NCBI GenBank assembly: GCA_027382625.1
Contig: JAJKFJ010020891.1
Coordinates: 1 to 64,000, forward strand
DNA from: Tetmemena sp. SeJ-2015
Taxonomy: Eukaryota; Ciliophora; Spirotrichea; Sporadotrichida; Oxytrichidae
Length of the DNA: 64,000 nt
Reading direction: 5' to 3'
How positions within the stretch are numbered: the stretch's first letter is position 1; each line of letters begins with the position of its first letter. This document shows positions 12,076-24,039 of the stretch, in pieces. The translations under genes were made by a program, and so were the position numbers. The notes beneath the pieces are model-generated. The model was not told where the DNA came from, did not search any database, and worked only from the letters and a program-made list of their open reading frames with translations.

Positions 12076-12839
12076 TCTCAAGATTTCTTGAAATAATTTA
12101 GAATGATGACAATTATACAAATGCGTTTTATCTTTAACTAATATGCTCTATGCAAATACAGGTGAATACATTATTCTCTTTAAGTCTTTAATTGAAAGAT
12201 GTGGTGCGCATTTGTAAAGATTAAGATTCTATATATTAAGCGATCTCACTCTCGAAATAAATCTAAAAGACTAATATAGAATTCGAAAGCTTAATCGTAA
12301 CAATAGAAAAAAGCTATAGTAATGGAATGGAATTCTCTTAAAGTTTTAAATCTATATTAAATTAATTCAAAAATGTAGTATTTAGAGGGGTGGGTATTGG
12401 ATGCAGTGATTCAGAAAGCGCTCTAAAGAATCTAAATAAAAATAATCCCAGGAATAGCCATAATTTATCGATTAACATATGAAATTAAGAGGTTAGAAAT
12501 ATGCTCATTTCTCCACAATATTTGGAAAATTAAAAATTCCCAAATGAAGAATAAATTAGCAAAGTATTAAATTTGGAATGTACTTATTCATTTATTTATG
12601 ATCCAAAAATGTTTGAAAACTTTTGTAGAATAGAATCAGCTAATTTTTAATATAAACAGATCTTAAATAGAAATTAATTTTAATAATTTTTTAATATAAA
12701 TTAATTTTCCTTTTCGATTTACGTTTAGGAAATCATTTGAATAAAATTAAAGTGATTATTTTGCATTTCTTTTAGTAAAAATTCTCATTAAATAGAACAA
12801 GAAGAAAAAGAAAGCTGTATCTGATTGCAAATATAGCTG

Positions 12840-13045
12840 AGAATTTAATAAAAAAGAGAATTAAATTAGATATTAAATTAAAATGGAACAAATCAGTGAC
12901 AGTTGAAGTGTGTCAGATTTAAATAATTATTACACCATTCTATTCAGCATTAAATTCTAAGAACTTTTTATCCTTGCAACTTTTGTGTGGGAGTGCTCAG
13001 TCAAGAGTTATAAGCGACACAAGTTCAGAAGGAAGATGATGAAGA
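12840..13045. repeat. dispersed repeat, copy 1
   Basis: Resembles 52615-52790: both carry a TAAAAAGAGAAT-like segment, AGTTGAAGTGTG, a run ending AAATTCTAAGAA, ATCCT, a GTGTG(G/C)GGAGTG-like block and GACACAAGTT in the same order. Divergence is considerable. Probably an old transposon fragment. Confidence 0.5.
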
Positions 13046-13230
13046 GTGCGTGAGTCATATCTCGCTGCTGAGAGGAGCTACGAAGACGATTAAAGAAGAA
13101 ACTCATATTAATTTTAATAAGCTATCGAACAAGCTGCAGATCAGGGGTGAATCTGCGATTTCAACTGACACGAAGTTGCAACTCTTCATTTATTATTTTA
13201 ACCAATCACCGATTTTAATTAAAATTCCTA
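12955..13230 (+). other. coding-like island inside IES F2
   Basis: An open stretch of ~80 codons with higher GC: FCVGVLSQELQATQVQKEDD, ECVSHISLLRGATKTIKE, NKLSNKLQIRGESAISTD. Its first part overlaps a repeat shared with 52.7 kb, so it may belong to a mobile element rather than a host gene. Not recognised. Confidence 0.35.
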
Positions 13231-14043
13231 CTATAATAGTCATAATATTTATATTACCCTTCAATAACAGATCTTTAGTGATTCAAATGCTCAGTACTTT
13301 TATTTATCCTCGTCTGTATTATTACATTTTAAGATTGTACTATTAATCAATTAACAAAATAAAACAATATTTAATTTATCTTTTAATTAATTAAAAACTC
13401 GAAAACAGATTTTTATTTACAATAATGCATTCTAAGTGTTTTTTGCTTTGAAATCATGAAATCATGGAAAAACTTAAAAGACTTAAATTATACTTACACT
13501 TTCAAATCTTATGAGCAACATATTATAAATTTTAGAAAATTTGGAGGGTCTTATTCATTTAAGATCGACATTCTTAAAAGTTTTTAAAGTCTAAGAAGCT
13601 TAACGCTCTCTTTGAAGTCTCCATCTGAAATGGAACTCGTGTTTTAGAATATAGCTTCTCCGGTGTTATAAAGTTTCAAAGCAATAATTGCAACAGCTCA
13701 AACTTTGAAGTCTTATTGTTTGGTTAAATATAAACCAATAGAGATTATCACTATTGTCAACCCTATTTTGATACTTTTTGAAACAAAGTTTAAAATTTAT
13801 AGCTTGGACTACTTATTTTGGTGCTTGGAAGATCAAATTAAAGAGCAAAGCAATGATCCCAATCTTAAGATTACACCTCAGAAATCAATCAGAATGTCAA
13901 AAGACCAGGCAGAAGAAATTTTAATATAGGTAACAGCCTATGATTATTCTTCTGACTCATATTGTGATTCAACTGTTATAAACGTAAAATTGATCATAGA
14001 TGATTTCTATGATGTCAAGAAAAAAATTTATTTTTAATCGTGA

Positions 14044-14921
14044 GTTAATTTAAAATAATTTTAGAGCTCTTTCACAAATTATAATTTAACTAATTTATAA
14101 TTCTTTAACATATAACTTATTCTATTTAGATTTATTTATTTTTAAAATCATTTTATTAAAATTGAGAGAGGTATTCCGAGCGAGATACAAAATACGAGTA
14201 ATTAATCTTAGAGCTCTTAGTGAAACTTTGTTCTGAATTTCTATTTTGAAATGCAAATAAATTTGGTAAAGGAATTAACAAAATCAAATTCGCACTTTCA
14301 TTATAATTATGGAATAACTTATTAAATATTGAGGAGCTGTTAGCATAATATATTTTTTAATTTAAGAATTTTTTAAAGATATAAAAATATTAGAGCAAAT
14401 GAACTCAGCGATGAAATGATTTAGTGTAGTTGTTAAATAATAAAATGATGAACTCATCATTCTTTAATATAATTTCGATGAAATAGATCATTTAAATGCT
14501 TATAAGATTTTAATAATAGATTTATAATAAAAATAATTACAGTTAATCTTGAGGATATGATTTATATTTAATAGAAATATTATTTTTAATTGAGAAAGCA
14601 GCAATTATTACTGATAAAAGAACATAGAATTCAGCTAAAAGGACTTCATTATTTAATAATTGTAGCACTGAGCAAAGTTAAAATCCGGAGATTACTAATT
14701 ATACTTATTTTTAAAAAATTAACGAATTCCTTCAATAATTTTTTCTTTTAATTTTTTTTATTATTTAAAACCATTAATAAATAAAATAAATTATAATAAA
14801 TGTCGATAGTTTTATTTTTATTTTTCTGTTAATTTTAGCTTTGGGATATAATCTGAAAATTTATAATCATTATTATTATAATAATTAAAAAAATAACGAT
14901 ACCAGCTAACTCGATATTAAC
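14044..14921. other. intergenic F-G
   Basis: AT-rich sequence with no supported gene. The last bases before G (CTCGATATTAAC) resemble those before H (CTCGATATTTAT). The TTGAATATTCAA element is not present. Confidence 0.35.
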
Positions 14922-16810
14922 ATGGATATGCAAAAAAATATTCGAAGCTTTATTTACGAATGGCTAAGCATAAACTGGAATTTTCTTCGAACTAGAAACT
15001 TAAGCAAAACCGAATTTGAGATATATGCATATCAGTAAAATTTAGAGTCTTTTCAGGAGCAATCTCTAATCATTAGTTTCAATGAATATGTTGAGGATTT
15101 AACAAAGTTTAAGAATGTGTTATCACAATAAAGAAACTTCGAATTTTCACTGAGAGAGAACACTCCAAGTAATTGATATTATGCATTTCTTGTTTTCTAA
15201 ATGTACTTGACTCCAGAAAAATAATTCTAAATCAGTTTGAACATTGAAAATAAGGGTAACTTTGAAAATTATCTTTCTTCAATATTCCAAGAAAGCTATT
15301 AACTTATTTTAAGCGGCAGTCCTAACGTAAAATTTAATATGATTGAAATACATAGAAGTATATCTTAGCCAAATTATCTAAATTATTAGGAACTTGAAAT
15401 TTCTAGACATTTGGAGGAGCTAATCTAATAATTTTGATTTGTAAATGTAAATTAAATAATATAAAAATTATTTAACGAATTATAATTTCCCCTCGGGGAA
15501 AACTAAGCCCACTCTTTACTAAATAACAAATTTAAGTTCTACTGCAAGCAAAAATGTCATCATTTTATAAGCCTAATTATAATAGCTTCTTGTTTTATTT
15601 AGATTTGACTCCGCACCAAATCCTCTAACTTATACTTAAGATTCAGGCTGCCGTTTGAATTATCAATAATCAATCCAGAATATTTCATTATGTTAGAACT
15701 CGCGAAATAGTATTCTAAAAAAAGTCTGTTTAATCTTGGTTTTTTTCACTTAGCTTGCTACCTTATTTTAGATTTTAGATTCGATAATTATTCCTTTTTC
15801 AAGCTTTTCTTATAAAAAAGGAAAGCTATCTAGGGAATGGAGGTCCATTATTGAATTAGTATTATTCTACTAGCACAGGCAATAATGATTTATACCCTTT
15901 TCACTTCTCTTTCTATATAAATTTAAATTAAATACAAATAGGAGAAAAGATTTTGTAAAAAGCTTATTCAGCTTTAAACAGTTATTATGATGAAAATCCC
16001 CTATCTTTAAAAATGCAACCAGGAGAGTTAAGAGATTAACTTATATCTCCAAAGTTTATGGAAGAAATCGCATCTATTGAAGATTAAGAATTAGATGAAA
16101 ATGACATAATGCAAGTAAAATTCTTTGAATCTGAGATAATGGATTCTCTCTGGTTCGAGTAATTTACTGGCGTTTAGAAAGCAACTTTCATTCAAACTAA
16201 ACTTACCTGCTTCTGTTTTTAAATTATGAAGTCTTGGAAAAGTTTGCAAGAGCTTAAATTTCACTATGAATATATATCCTAAGAAAGTATTTAGGCAAAA
16301 TACCCAAAGCTTAAAAAATACTCTCTGTTGTTAGAAATCCCCCTTGAAATTCTAACAAATTTTAGCCACTTGAATACTTTATCATTGACACTAGAAAACC
16401 CTTGTTATATTGAAACTGTATTTGCAAACATCAATTCACAGAATTTCAAATCTTTCACAGCCATTTTCTTGCAAGAATAGAGATTGAATTCATTTTTCGC
16501 ACTTAAATACAAAAAGATTGAATAAATGTAAATCATAGTGCCAAATATTGTTTTGCTTGGTTCACAGATTGAGCTAGATATGACTTACAGCTTACAAGAG
16601 CTTTTAGAAAAGAATTTATAAAAAGAGAAGAATTAAATTATCTAACTATTAATTAAGAAGTAAGATAAAATGAATTAAATTGAGCTCAATTTGACTTTCA
16701 AGGCATTTGATTATCTGAATTAAACCTACTCCATGAATGAATAAGCAGAAATAAAAATATAGATTAAGCCATTTGGTGATAATGAACCAAGAATAGTCCT
16801 AAAATGTTGA
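14922..16810 (+). pseudogene. array paralog G, one IES and two TGAs
   Basis: Starts MDMQKNIRSFIYEWLSINWNF; a second ATG six bases on is an alternative start. Pieces 14922-15458 and 15935-16810 join in frame (NVNQIQIGEKILQKAYSALN). TGAs at 15174-15176 (Arg in H) and 15435-15437 (Ser in H). Downstream it is uninterrupted: MDSLWFEQFTGVQKA, LTCFCFQIMKSW, LEILTNFSHLNTLSLTLE, IVPNIVLLGSQI, and ends VLKC before TGA. Sister of H, with conspicuous DNA identity in the 3' half. Confidence 0.75.
15442..15934. other. IES in G, at the same site as in H
   Basis: TAAATGTAAATTAAATA (15442-15458) and TAAATTTAAATTAAATA (15918-15934) flank 459 bp; removal of 15459-15934 preserves the frame. The left part of the interior is still alignable with the IES at the same codon of H, so the insertion predates the G/H duplication. 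Confidence 0.75.
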
Positions 16811-17240
16811 TATAATAACTATTGCTTCTTAAAATGGAAATAATGGTAATTTCAAATAATTTTTCAAGGCAGAATTAAGTTTTAATTAATATAAAGTTAA
16901 AAAATTAAAAAAGAAACTATTTTAAACACAATTTAAATAAAAATAAATTAGATTTTTAAAATATATAACGAAAACATAAATTATCTTTATGAATTTAAAT
17001 AAGAATAATAGATTTACGACCTTGACATAATTAATTGAGAAATAAAACAATTTCAATGGATATAAATTTGAATATTTTAAGTTATTCATTTTATAAAAAT
17101 AAAGAGAAAAAATTATAATGAATCTCAATCATTTTACTTTTAATTTATAATAATTTTATCTTTATGATATAATCTTAAAATTTATAAATACTATTATAAT
17201 AATTTTTAATTACACTACCAACAATCTCGATATTTATAAG
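16811..17240. other. intergenic G-H
   Basis: AT-rich; nothing recognisable apart from the CTCGATATTTAT segment just before the start of H. Confidence 0.35.
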
Positions 17241-20200
17241 ATGCTGTCAAAATATGTTAGAGGTTTTATTTACGAATGGCTTAAACCAAACTGGAATTTT
17301 CTTCGGACAAGAAACTTAAGCAAAACTGAACATGAGATATATGCTTAGCAGTAAAATTTGAAATCTTTTCAGAAGCGTTCTTTAGTAATAAATTTCAAGA
17401 ATGTAACTCTGGATTTAACAAAGTTTAAGGACATCTTATAACATCAAAGGAATTTTACATTGAGATTGAATGCGAAAACCCTGAGCAATAGATATTATGC
17501 ATATCTTATTTTCTAAATGTACTTGACTCCTGATAAATAATTCTAAGTTAATTTGCACATTAAAAATATGGGTGACTTTTAAAGTTATATTTCAGCAATA
17601 TTTCAAGACTGTTATTAACTTAGGGGGGGGGGCCTTTCCTCGACAGTAAAATTTTATAATGAAAAAAGGTAAGAAATAAATATGTTTAAAGGGTAATTTT
17701 CGCTCCAAAATCTGATTCTTCCAGTTATTGAGGCCTGTTCGAACATCTAAGGCTTCACATTTTAATCCTAATTTCGTCTCATAGAGGCCAGCTGCTCCTA
17801 AATAAAATCTATATTTTATGCTAATTTTTTGCTATTGTAAAATAAATTTAAAGTGCAATTTTTAAAGAGCCCAACATTTTTATTGAACCAAACATTTAAT
17901 TAATGATTAAGCGGCTAATGCTGCAATATTTCAGCTATACTTCTTTGGTCTTATAACTGATGCATGTAATATAGTCAATAAAAATGTTGGGCTCTTTAAA
18001 AATTGCACTTTAAATTTATTTTACAATAGCAAAAAATTAGCATAAAATATAGATTTTATTTAGGAGCAGCTGGCCTCTATGAGACGAAATTAGGATTAAA
18101 ATGTGAAGCCTTAGATGTTCGAACAGGCCTCAATAACTGGAAGAATCAGATTTTGGAGCGAAAATTACCCTTTAAACATATTTATTTCTTACCTTTTTTC
18201 ATTATAAAATTTTACTGTCGAGGAAAGGCCCCCCCCCTTAACTTATTTTAAGTGGCAGTCCTAACGTTAAATTTAATAAGATTGAAATAAGCAAAGGTAG
18301 AAATATACCACAAATTTAAGATCTAGAAATATCTTAAATGTACAAGGAGCTAATCAAATAATTTTCAAGCGTAGTTGTAAATTAAATATTGTAAATATTA
18401 TTTGGGAATTATAAGAATCCCTAAGTAAATACTTTCTCACAATTTAATAAATTAAATATCATGTTAAGCCAAAATACCACTATTTTATATCTTCTCAAGA
18501 TTAAATATAACGGTGTCTTGCGTCCTTAATATTTGACTTCTCCACTATCCTTTCAAATCCTCAATCTTTTGTTAAGAGTACCTTCCAATTGATTAAACCC
18601 AAAATAAGATTCAGACAGTAAAAGGAATGATTAATTTTTAAATTATTAATTTTCCACTATTTTCGATGATTCCCTGTAAAAGGGTCTTCGAAAATAGTCA
18701 TTCTCCTTCTTCGGATGGATTTTACTTGAGGTCACTCAACTTCACTTATTGTTTTATCACGATAATTATTCTTATTGGGACTATCTTTAACAAAAAATAA
18801 CTATGAAAGAGGCAGCACCAGCTTTGAAAATATTTTACTCTTTTGGTTCTTTTTATGATGCTCTGTATCTCTAAATATCTACTCCCATTATAAGCATTAA
18901 AGTATTACAGGAATCATACGCAATTTATAATAATATATATATAAAAATATGTTAATTTAAATATTATAAAACTCACACTCCGACTTCGACTAAAGCATAA
19001 AAGCCTACGGGTTGTCGGGGCGTCACGAGTCACACTTGGATCATTTGGCGCCACCTTATTTAGTAGTAAAGACGCTCGCTGATAGCAGGGTCCTGTTTTC
19101 AGCTACCAAAAATATTCAGTGGTGTGTGAAACCGTTGAGGAAAATTCTCTGCGCCCCCTTTACTCTGTAGTCTGCAACTCATACTGTTTGTGTCTAGCTT
19201 CATAGTTATTTGTGTGCTTCGCCCGAATCTCTTGCCTCCCTCATGAAAGGCAGCATGCTACTTATCAAGCTCACACATCCCTTAGTGGTGTCAACCACAC
19301 CAACCCTAAACTCAATGAGAGGGGGTACTAGGGATTATAATTGAACCATGGGTCTCAACCAGTGTGGAGGAACACCAAAATCCCACCTTTGTTTAAGAAC
19401 CTCATATGGATTACTAAACTTAATCGGATTCTGGGGAATACGAAACGCAAGCGAGACGGAGACTAAAGATCGGCTATTTCCCGACCCCAGCCAAGCCGAC
19501 TTTGGTGTCACGTCACGGACTATTAATTTTAACTTTCAAATTTAATAATCAACTCGCATTATAAAAATTTAAAATTAAATACAAATTGGAGAATAGATTA
19601 CGAAATAAGCCTATCGAGCTTTAAACTATTACTCTGTCAATATTCCATTATCTTTAAGTATGAAACCAGGAGAGGTAAGAGACAAGCTTATATCTCAAAA
19701 ATTTCTTGATTTAATCGAAGAAGCATCAGTTCAAGATTAAATATTAGATGAGAAGGACTTAATGCAATTATATTTGTTTGAATCTGAGATAATGGATTCT
19801 CTCTGGTTCGAGCAATTTACCGGAGTTTAAAAGGCATCTTTCGTTTAGACTAAACTTACTTGCTTCTGTTTTTAAATTATGAAATCGTGGAAAAGATTAC
19901 AAGAATTAAATTTTCACTATGAGATTAAATCTTCAGAGAGCAATTAAGCAAATAACACAAAGATTTAATAATACTCTCTCTTGTTTGAAGTCCCCCTTGA
20001 AATTCTAACAAATTTTAACCAATTAAATACTTTAAAATTGACTCTAGAAAAGCCTTGCGATATTGAAACTGTATTTGCAAATATCAATTCACAGAATTTC
20101 AAATCTTTCACAGCCATTTTCTAACAAGAATAGAGATTGAATTCATTTTTCGCACTTAAATACAAAAAGATTGAATAAATGAAAATAATAGTACCAAATA

Positions 20201-20463
20201 TTGTTTTACTTGGTTCGTAAATTTAATTAGATATAAGGTAAAGTTTACAAGAACTTTTAGAAAAGAGCTTAGAATAAGAGAATAGCTAAATTATCTAAGT
20301 ATAAATTAAAAATTAAGATAAAAATGTTAAAATTGAGCTCAATTTGACATTCAGGGCGTTTGACTATTTGAATTCAACCTATTTCATGGATGAATCGACC
20401 GAAGTGCAAATATAGGTCAAATCTTTTGGCCTGAATAAACCAAGAATTATGCTTTAGTGTTGA
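17241..20463 (+). CDS. array paralog H, intact after removal of two insertions (468 aa)
   Basis: Coding pieces 17241-17622, 18246-18388 and 19582-20463 join at direct repeats into 469 codons with no internal TGA. Layout: FIYEWL..NWNFLRTRNLS (1-32); a leucine-rich mid-region (40-170); NQIQIGEQI (174-180); LTCFCFQIMKSW (267-278); PLEILTNFNQLNTLKLTLE (313-331); LKYKKIEQMKIIVPNIVLL (367-385); FRAFDY (432-437); ends IMLQC. No signal peptide or membrane span is evident. The alternating Leu spacing suggests an LRR-like fold and the N-terminus weakly recalls an F-box; both are guesses. Function unknown. Best-supported member of the array, together with J and L. Confidence 0.85.
17615..18245. mobile_element. 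615-bp foldback element with poly-G ends, in H
   Basis: Element 17623-18237 with target duplication TTAACTTA at 17615-17622 and 18238-18245. Copy G has the empty site (TTAACTTATTTTAAG). Two near-identical inverted arms of ~263 bp begin GGGGGGGGGGCCTTTCCTCG and surround an ~88-bp loop (17887-17974). No ORF. Non-autonomous, MITE/foldback type; the 8-bp duplication fits hAT- or P-like families but the family is not established. Excision with one TTAACTTA restores DCYQLILSGSPNV, so it also behaves like an IES. Confidence 0.9.
18379..19581. other. IES H2, 1193 bp
   Basis: AAATTAAATA at 18379-18388 and 19572-19581. Removal of 18389-19581 joins VVVNQIQIGEQI in frame. The first ~250 bp resemble the IES at the same codon of G; the right half is a GC-rich island absent from G (separate entry), so something inserted later into an existing IES. 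Confidence 0.8.
18965..19528 (-). other. coding-like island on the minus strand inside IES H2
   Basis: Reading the - strand from ~19525 gives over 100 open codons (VTPKSAWLGSGNSRSLVS, AFRIPQNPIKFSNPYEVL, RWDFGVPPHWLRPMVQL, FRVGVVDTTKGCVSLISSML), then after one apparent frameshift near 19210 another ~80 (NYEARHKQYELQTTEQ, TTEYFWQLKTGPCYQRASLL). GC content is far above the surroundings. A shorter + strand frame (19348-19545) is judged a shadow. Not related to the array; product not recognised. Either a segment of another gene or a transposon ORF. Confidence 0.45.
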
Positions 20464-21856
20464 TAGAACAGCCATTTAGCTTTTAATTTTGATTATTAAC
20501 TTCAAATAGCATAAACTAGCAAAAGGTTAACTGGAGTGCATTAAGTTTTAAATAATTTAAAGTTTAAAAGCTTAAATTTAAATAATTTTCACAATATAAA
20601 TAAAAAATATAATTACATTTTAAATATATTTTATAAGGCAAAATCATTTTTTGATATGCTTATAAATAAATATGTGAAATTTAAAACTGCTATGGAATTA
20701 ATCTATAGCAAAAAGAATTTTTTATCATGCCCAAATTTTGAAAGGAAGACTTACAACTATGTATTTCTACTATTTTAGAGAAATTAATCTCTTTTTTATT
20801 AAATTTAAAGATATTTAATTTAAATGGACTACTAATATTTACAAATTAAATAAAATCAGAGCTGGAATATAAATTTTAAATATATTAAACTTCCTCTAAA
20901 CTGAATTATTCCTTCTTTAAATATGCCTCTGTCGGCATATTAAAATATTAAAGTTAAGTTTGCACTAATTCTCAATGAAAGAGTATTAGAATTTTCTTCC
21001 ACATCGTTATCTGTAAGAGTTACTTTAGAGATTATCATCCTAATTTATTCTGAAAGAGTATTTCCAAAAATTTCTTAAAGTAGAATTTTTAAATCTGATG
21101 ATAATTTTTTTTATTTGGTCACATTTTATAATTTAAATTCCACAGAGAAAATTTCAAAATCTGAATAAAATTCAAAAAAATTAATTAGTAAAAAGAAATT
21201 TACAAATTTATAAGTCATTATAGATTAATAAATTTAAGTCATAGTGTTTTCTAACTTTTAATTTTGATGGTTGATAATATATCACTGATATAGAAAATAA
21301 TTTTAATGAAGAGTAATAAATTTTTTCGTAAAAATATATGAGAAATTTGAACACAATTATTTTATCACCTATTATATCAAAATTTGCTCAAATAATTATA
21401 AAAATTTTTCGCATTACTAACATAGAGGATTCATAAAGACTTAAAATATTGTATCTTTGAGATAGATTAACTATTAAATAAAAGGAAAGATTAATAAAAA
21501 TTCCTCAATAAATTTCAAAATAAAAAAATATTTGTCAAATTCAATAGAATTAAAAATGGAATACTCTTAAATCAATTCACAAAATTGTTTGGAAGCATTA
21601 ATTATTTATTTTTATGAAAAAAGTTTTTAATTATCTGAAGCTAGATAATTTGAAATTAAAAAAATGTGTATAAGATTTAAGTTAAAAGATTTAAAATTTA
21701 AGAAATAAAGTTCCATCATCATTTTCAGAGAATAAACATAGCATTTAGAATTAATTATCAGTTAAATATTTTATTCTCTAATTTTTTTTAAATATTCAAA
21801 AATAAATGAATAAAAGTTAGCTTACAATTATTTTTATTCCCAATTAATTTAAAATT
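20464..21856. other. intergenic H-I with a possible decayed copy
   Basis: AT-rich. A frame from ATG at about 20656 (MLINKYVKFKTAMELIY, then NFERKTYNYVFLLFQ) vaguely recalls the N-terminus of H. Later fragments (SVRVTLEIIILIY, ERVFPKISQ) are too degraded to align. No other feature seen. Confidence 0.25.
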
Positions 21857-23267
21857 ATGATACCTAAAACAATTCGATAATTAATCTTCCTCAACCTTGG
21901 TATGAACTGGAATTTCCTAATGAGATGAAATCTCTCTCAACAAGAGTAAAAGCTCTTCCATGATTTGTATAAATAGCTAAAGAAAACTACTTTAATTATA
22001 AAACTTCAGAACCCACTTTAAGACATGATGAGCGCTAAATACTTAGTCCAATACTTTACTAATTTCTAACTCAAGATCTAAGAGAATAATTAATATGTCG
22101 CTCTATATACCCATTTGATCTGCTTAATGCAAGTTCAGACTGATAAAGAGTACGAAGTAAGTCTCTAAATAGAAAATGTTATAGAATTCAAAGAAGACCA
22201 TTAGATTTTATTTCAAGCAATCGATTTTGCCAAAAGTGTTAATACTTGTAACATTAAATATTAGTATCTTGACTTCAAGATTTAAGATTAAAAGAAATAA
22301 TTTGAAGTTGAGTTCACTAAAACCTTCCAGAGTATCTCCTAGCAATTCAGGGTATTTCATATAGACAACACTTCAATTGGTTTGAAAATTTCAGCAGATG
22401 CTTACAATTTATTTAATGAGAACAACTTTTAGTAAAATTATCAAAATATCTCTTTAATGATGCCAGCTTCTCCAGCTAGAAAACTTTTGATATCTCCATC
22501 CCATCATTATCCGAGAATCCTAAATAGGAGAAATGGATTATAATTGACTTTAAATACTAGAAGGCTTCATCTTGACTACTCAGAAGTCTTTGATCCTAAA
22601 TTATTTGAAAATTTTCTATAAGTTGAGCGATTTTATTGTCATTAGAGTATGTTAAGTTGCTTTTGCTTCGAGATCATGAGGAGATGGAAATAATTGAGGG
22701 TTCTAAAGTTTGTTTATGGAACAAGATTCCCATATATCATTGACTAGTAAATACGGACTTCTTATGGGATGACGGGAATTTTCCCAATAGAGATAATTCC
22801 CTGTTTTTCTAAGCTTACTAATTTGACTCTCTCTTTGCAGATTCCTTCTGAAATAGAAATGGTATTAGGAAGCTTGACTTCAGACTCTTTATAATATTTC
22901 TAGGCAGTGATATTAACTCCTCAGACTTTAAAATCTTATCTCTCTCTAAAATATAAATACATAAAAACATTCGAAATAATTAACCCAAAACTCATTTTAT
23001 TTGATGAACCCTAGGAGATTACAGATGCAATGGAATTAGTTGACTATTCAGAGAAAGTTGTGCAAAGTGTACATGGTGACATTAGTTTTTGCATGGCGAT
23101 TTCGCATTTTAATGTGCAAAATCCATAACAGCTGAAATCAATTTTACTTTATATTCAGGAATTCTAATTTGACTAGTTTTAGTATTCACGAGATAATAAG
23201 GCAGCAGCTTGACTTAATTATTTAAGATATTGGAGATGTAAAAAAGCAAGTTCTAATTTCAATATGA
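21857..23267 (+). pseudogene. array paralog I, one TGA and one frameshift
   Basis: Starts MIPKTIRQLIFLNLGMNWNF. TGA at 21926-21928 (codon 24) replaces the Arg before NLS. The frame is then open through IEFKEDHQILFQAIDFAKS, YSEVFDPKLFENF, SCFCFEIMRRW and LTNLTLSLQIPSEIEMVL to near 23208, where one base is gained. The shifted frame ends QLDLIIQDIGDVKKQVLISI followed by TGA at 23265-23267. No insertions. Confidence 0.75.
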
Positions 23268-24039
23268 AACAGAAAAAAACAAAAGCAATTAAGAAAGACA
23301 ATAAATGTACCAAATTAGATAGTGGTTGAATTTTTAAAGGATTTTCTCATTTAAAAATTAAATGGAACAAATATAAATTAGTTTAAATTATAATTATATA
23401 AATTTAAATTCAATATTTTGAAACAAAGAGTTTTTCTTGATCATTTTCGTAACTCTGAATTGCTTTGATAAAATTTAAAAAAGATTCAAATAATGAATTT
23501 TAAAATATTATCATTATAATTGATCAGCAAGCCTTTTCTTTTTATCTCATTTAAAACTTTTGATTATCTAACCTCCCAAAGTTAAAAACATATTAGAAAA
23601 ATATATTTAAAGAGTTTGAATAAACTAAGTTTTTTATAAAATACTGACTGAGGGATGCAATTTTGAAATTAAGAGAAACACAAAGAGTTAAAGGCATCAT
23701 ATTTAACAAATATCACACATCATTTAAACTTGTTGACAATAGAAATGATGAAATAAGGATATCATATTAATTTTTAATGAGTCTCTAATATGTTTCTGTT
23801 TCAGGAATATATATGCAAATTAACTACAGCCAAGTTTCATCTCTCTAATTTTTATTTTAAACAATCTTTAATTATAATAATTTTTTTTAATTATTAAAGA
23901 GTTTTGTTTATTTCATATATGTTTAGGAGAAAAATAATATTTAATTATGTATTTTTATTTTATTATAATATCAATTATAATAAAAAAAGTTATCAACTTG
24001 AGAAAGTCTAACTACTCCTATACCTTTTAAAAGCATTAA
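23268..24039. other. intergenic I-J
   Basis: AT-rich; no gene or repeat recognised. Confidence 0.3.

Larger units (their letters stand above)
12649..13424. other. IES F2 with AATA repeats
   Basis: AATA at 12649-12652 and 13421-13424 brackets 772 bp whose removal gives SANFQQCILSVFCFEIMKSW in frame, aligning with CEFTQCFLSCFCFEIMKSW of copy V. The interior contains a dispersed repeat (12840-13040, related to 52615-52790) and a coding-like island after it. Confidence 0.75.
11239..14043 (+). pseudogene. array paralog F, two IES-like interruptions and one TGA
   Basis: Starts MINKNVRTIIYSFLNMNWNF. The coding pieces are 11239-11443, 12076-12652 and 13425-14043; both junctions are exact at direct repeats and keep the frame (TITDQISRFLEIIQ, then SANFQQCILSVFCFEIMKSW). 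One TGA remains at 12480-12482, where paralogs have a Gln codon. C-terminal half: LRSLTLSLKSPSEMELVF, IVNPILILFETK, TAYDYSSDS. Final TGA 14041-14043. Apart from that TGA the gene is whole after excision. Confidence 0.75.

Noticed and set aside
16922..17128. Minus-strand hydrophobic frame, and similar ones at 58423-58641 and 61002-61193
   Set aside because: Low-complexity AT-rich DNA yields Ile/Phe/Tyr/Asn-rich frames by chance; no start context, no paralog.
17623..18237. Poly-G ends as true telomeres
   Set aside because: No G4T4 or G4T2 type repeat, the runs are internal to a gene, and they are bounded by a target duplication.
19348..19545. 65-codon plus-strand frame in IES H2
   Set aside because: The opposite strand gives a much longer, more protein-like reading across the same bases.
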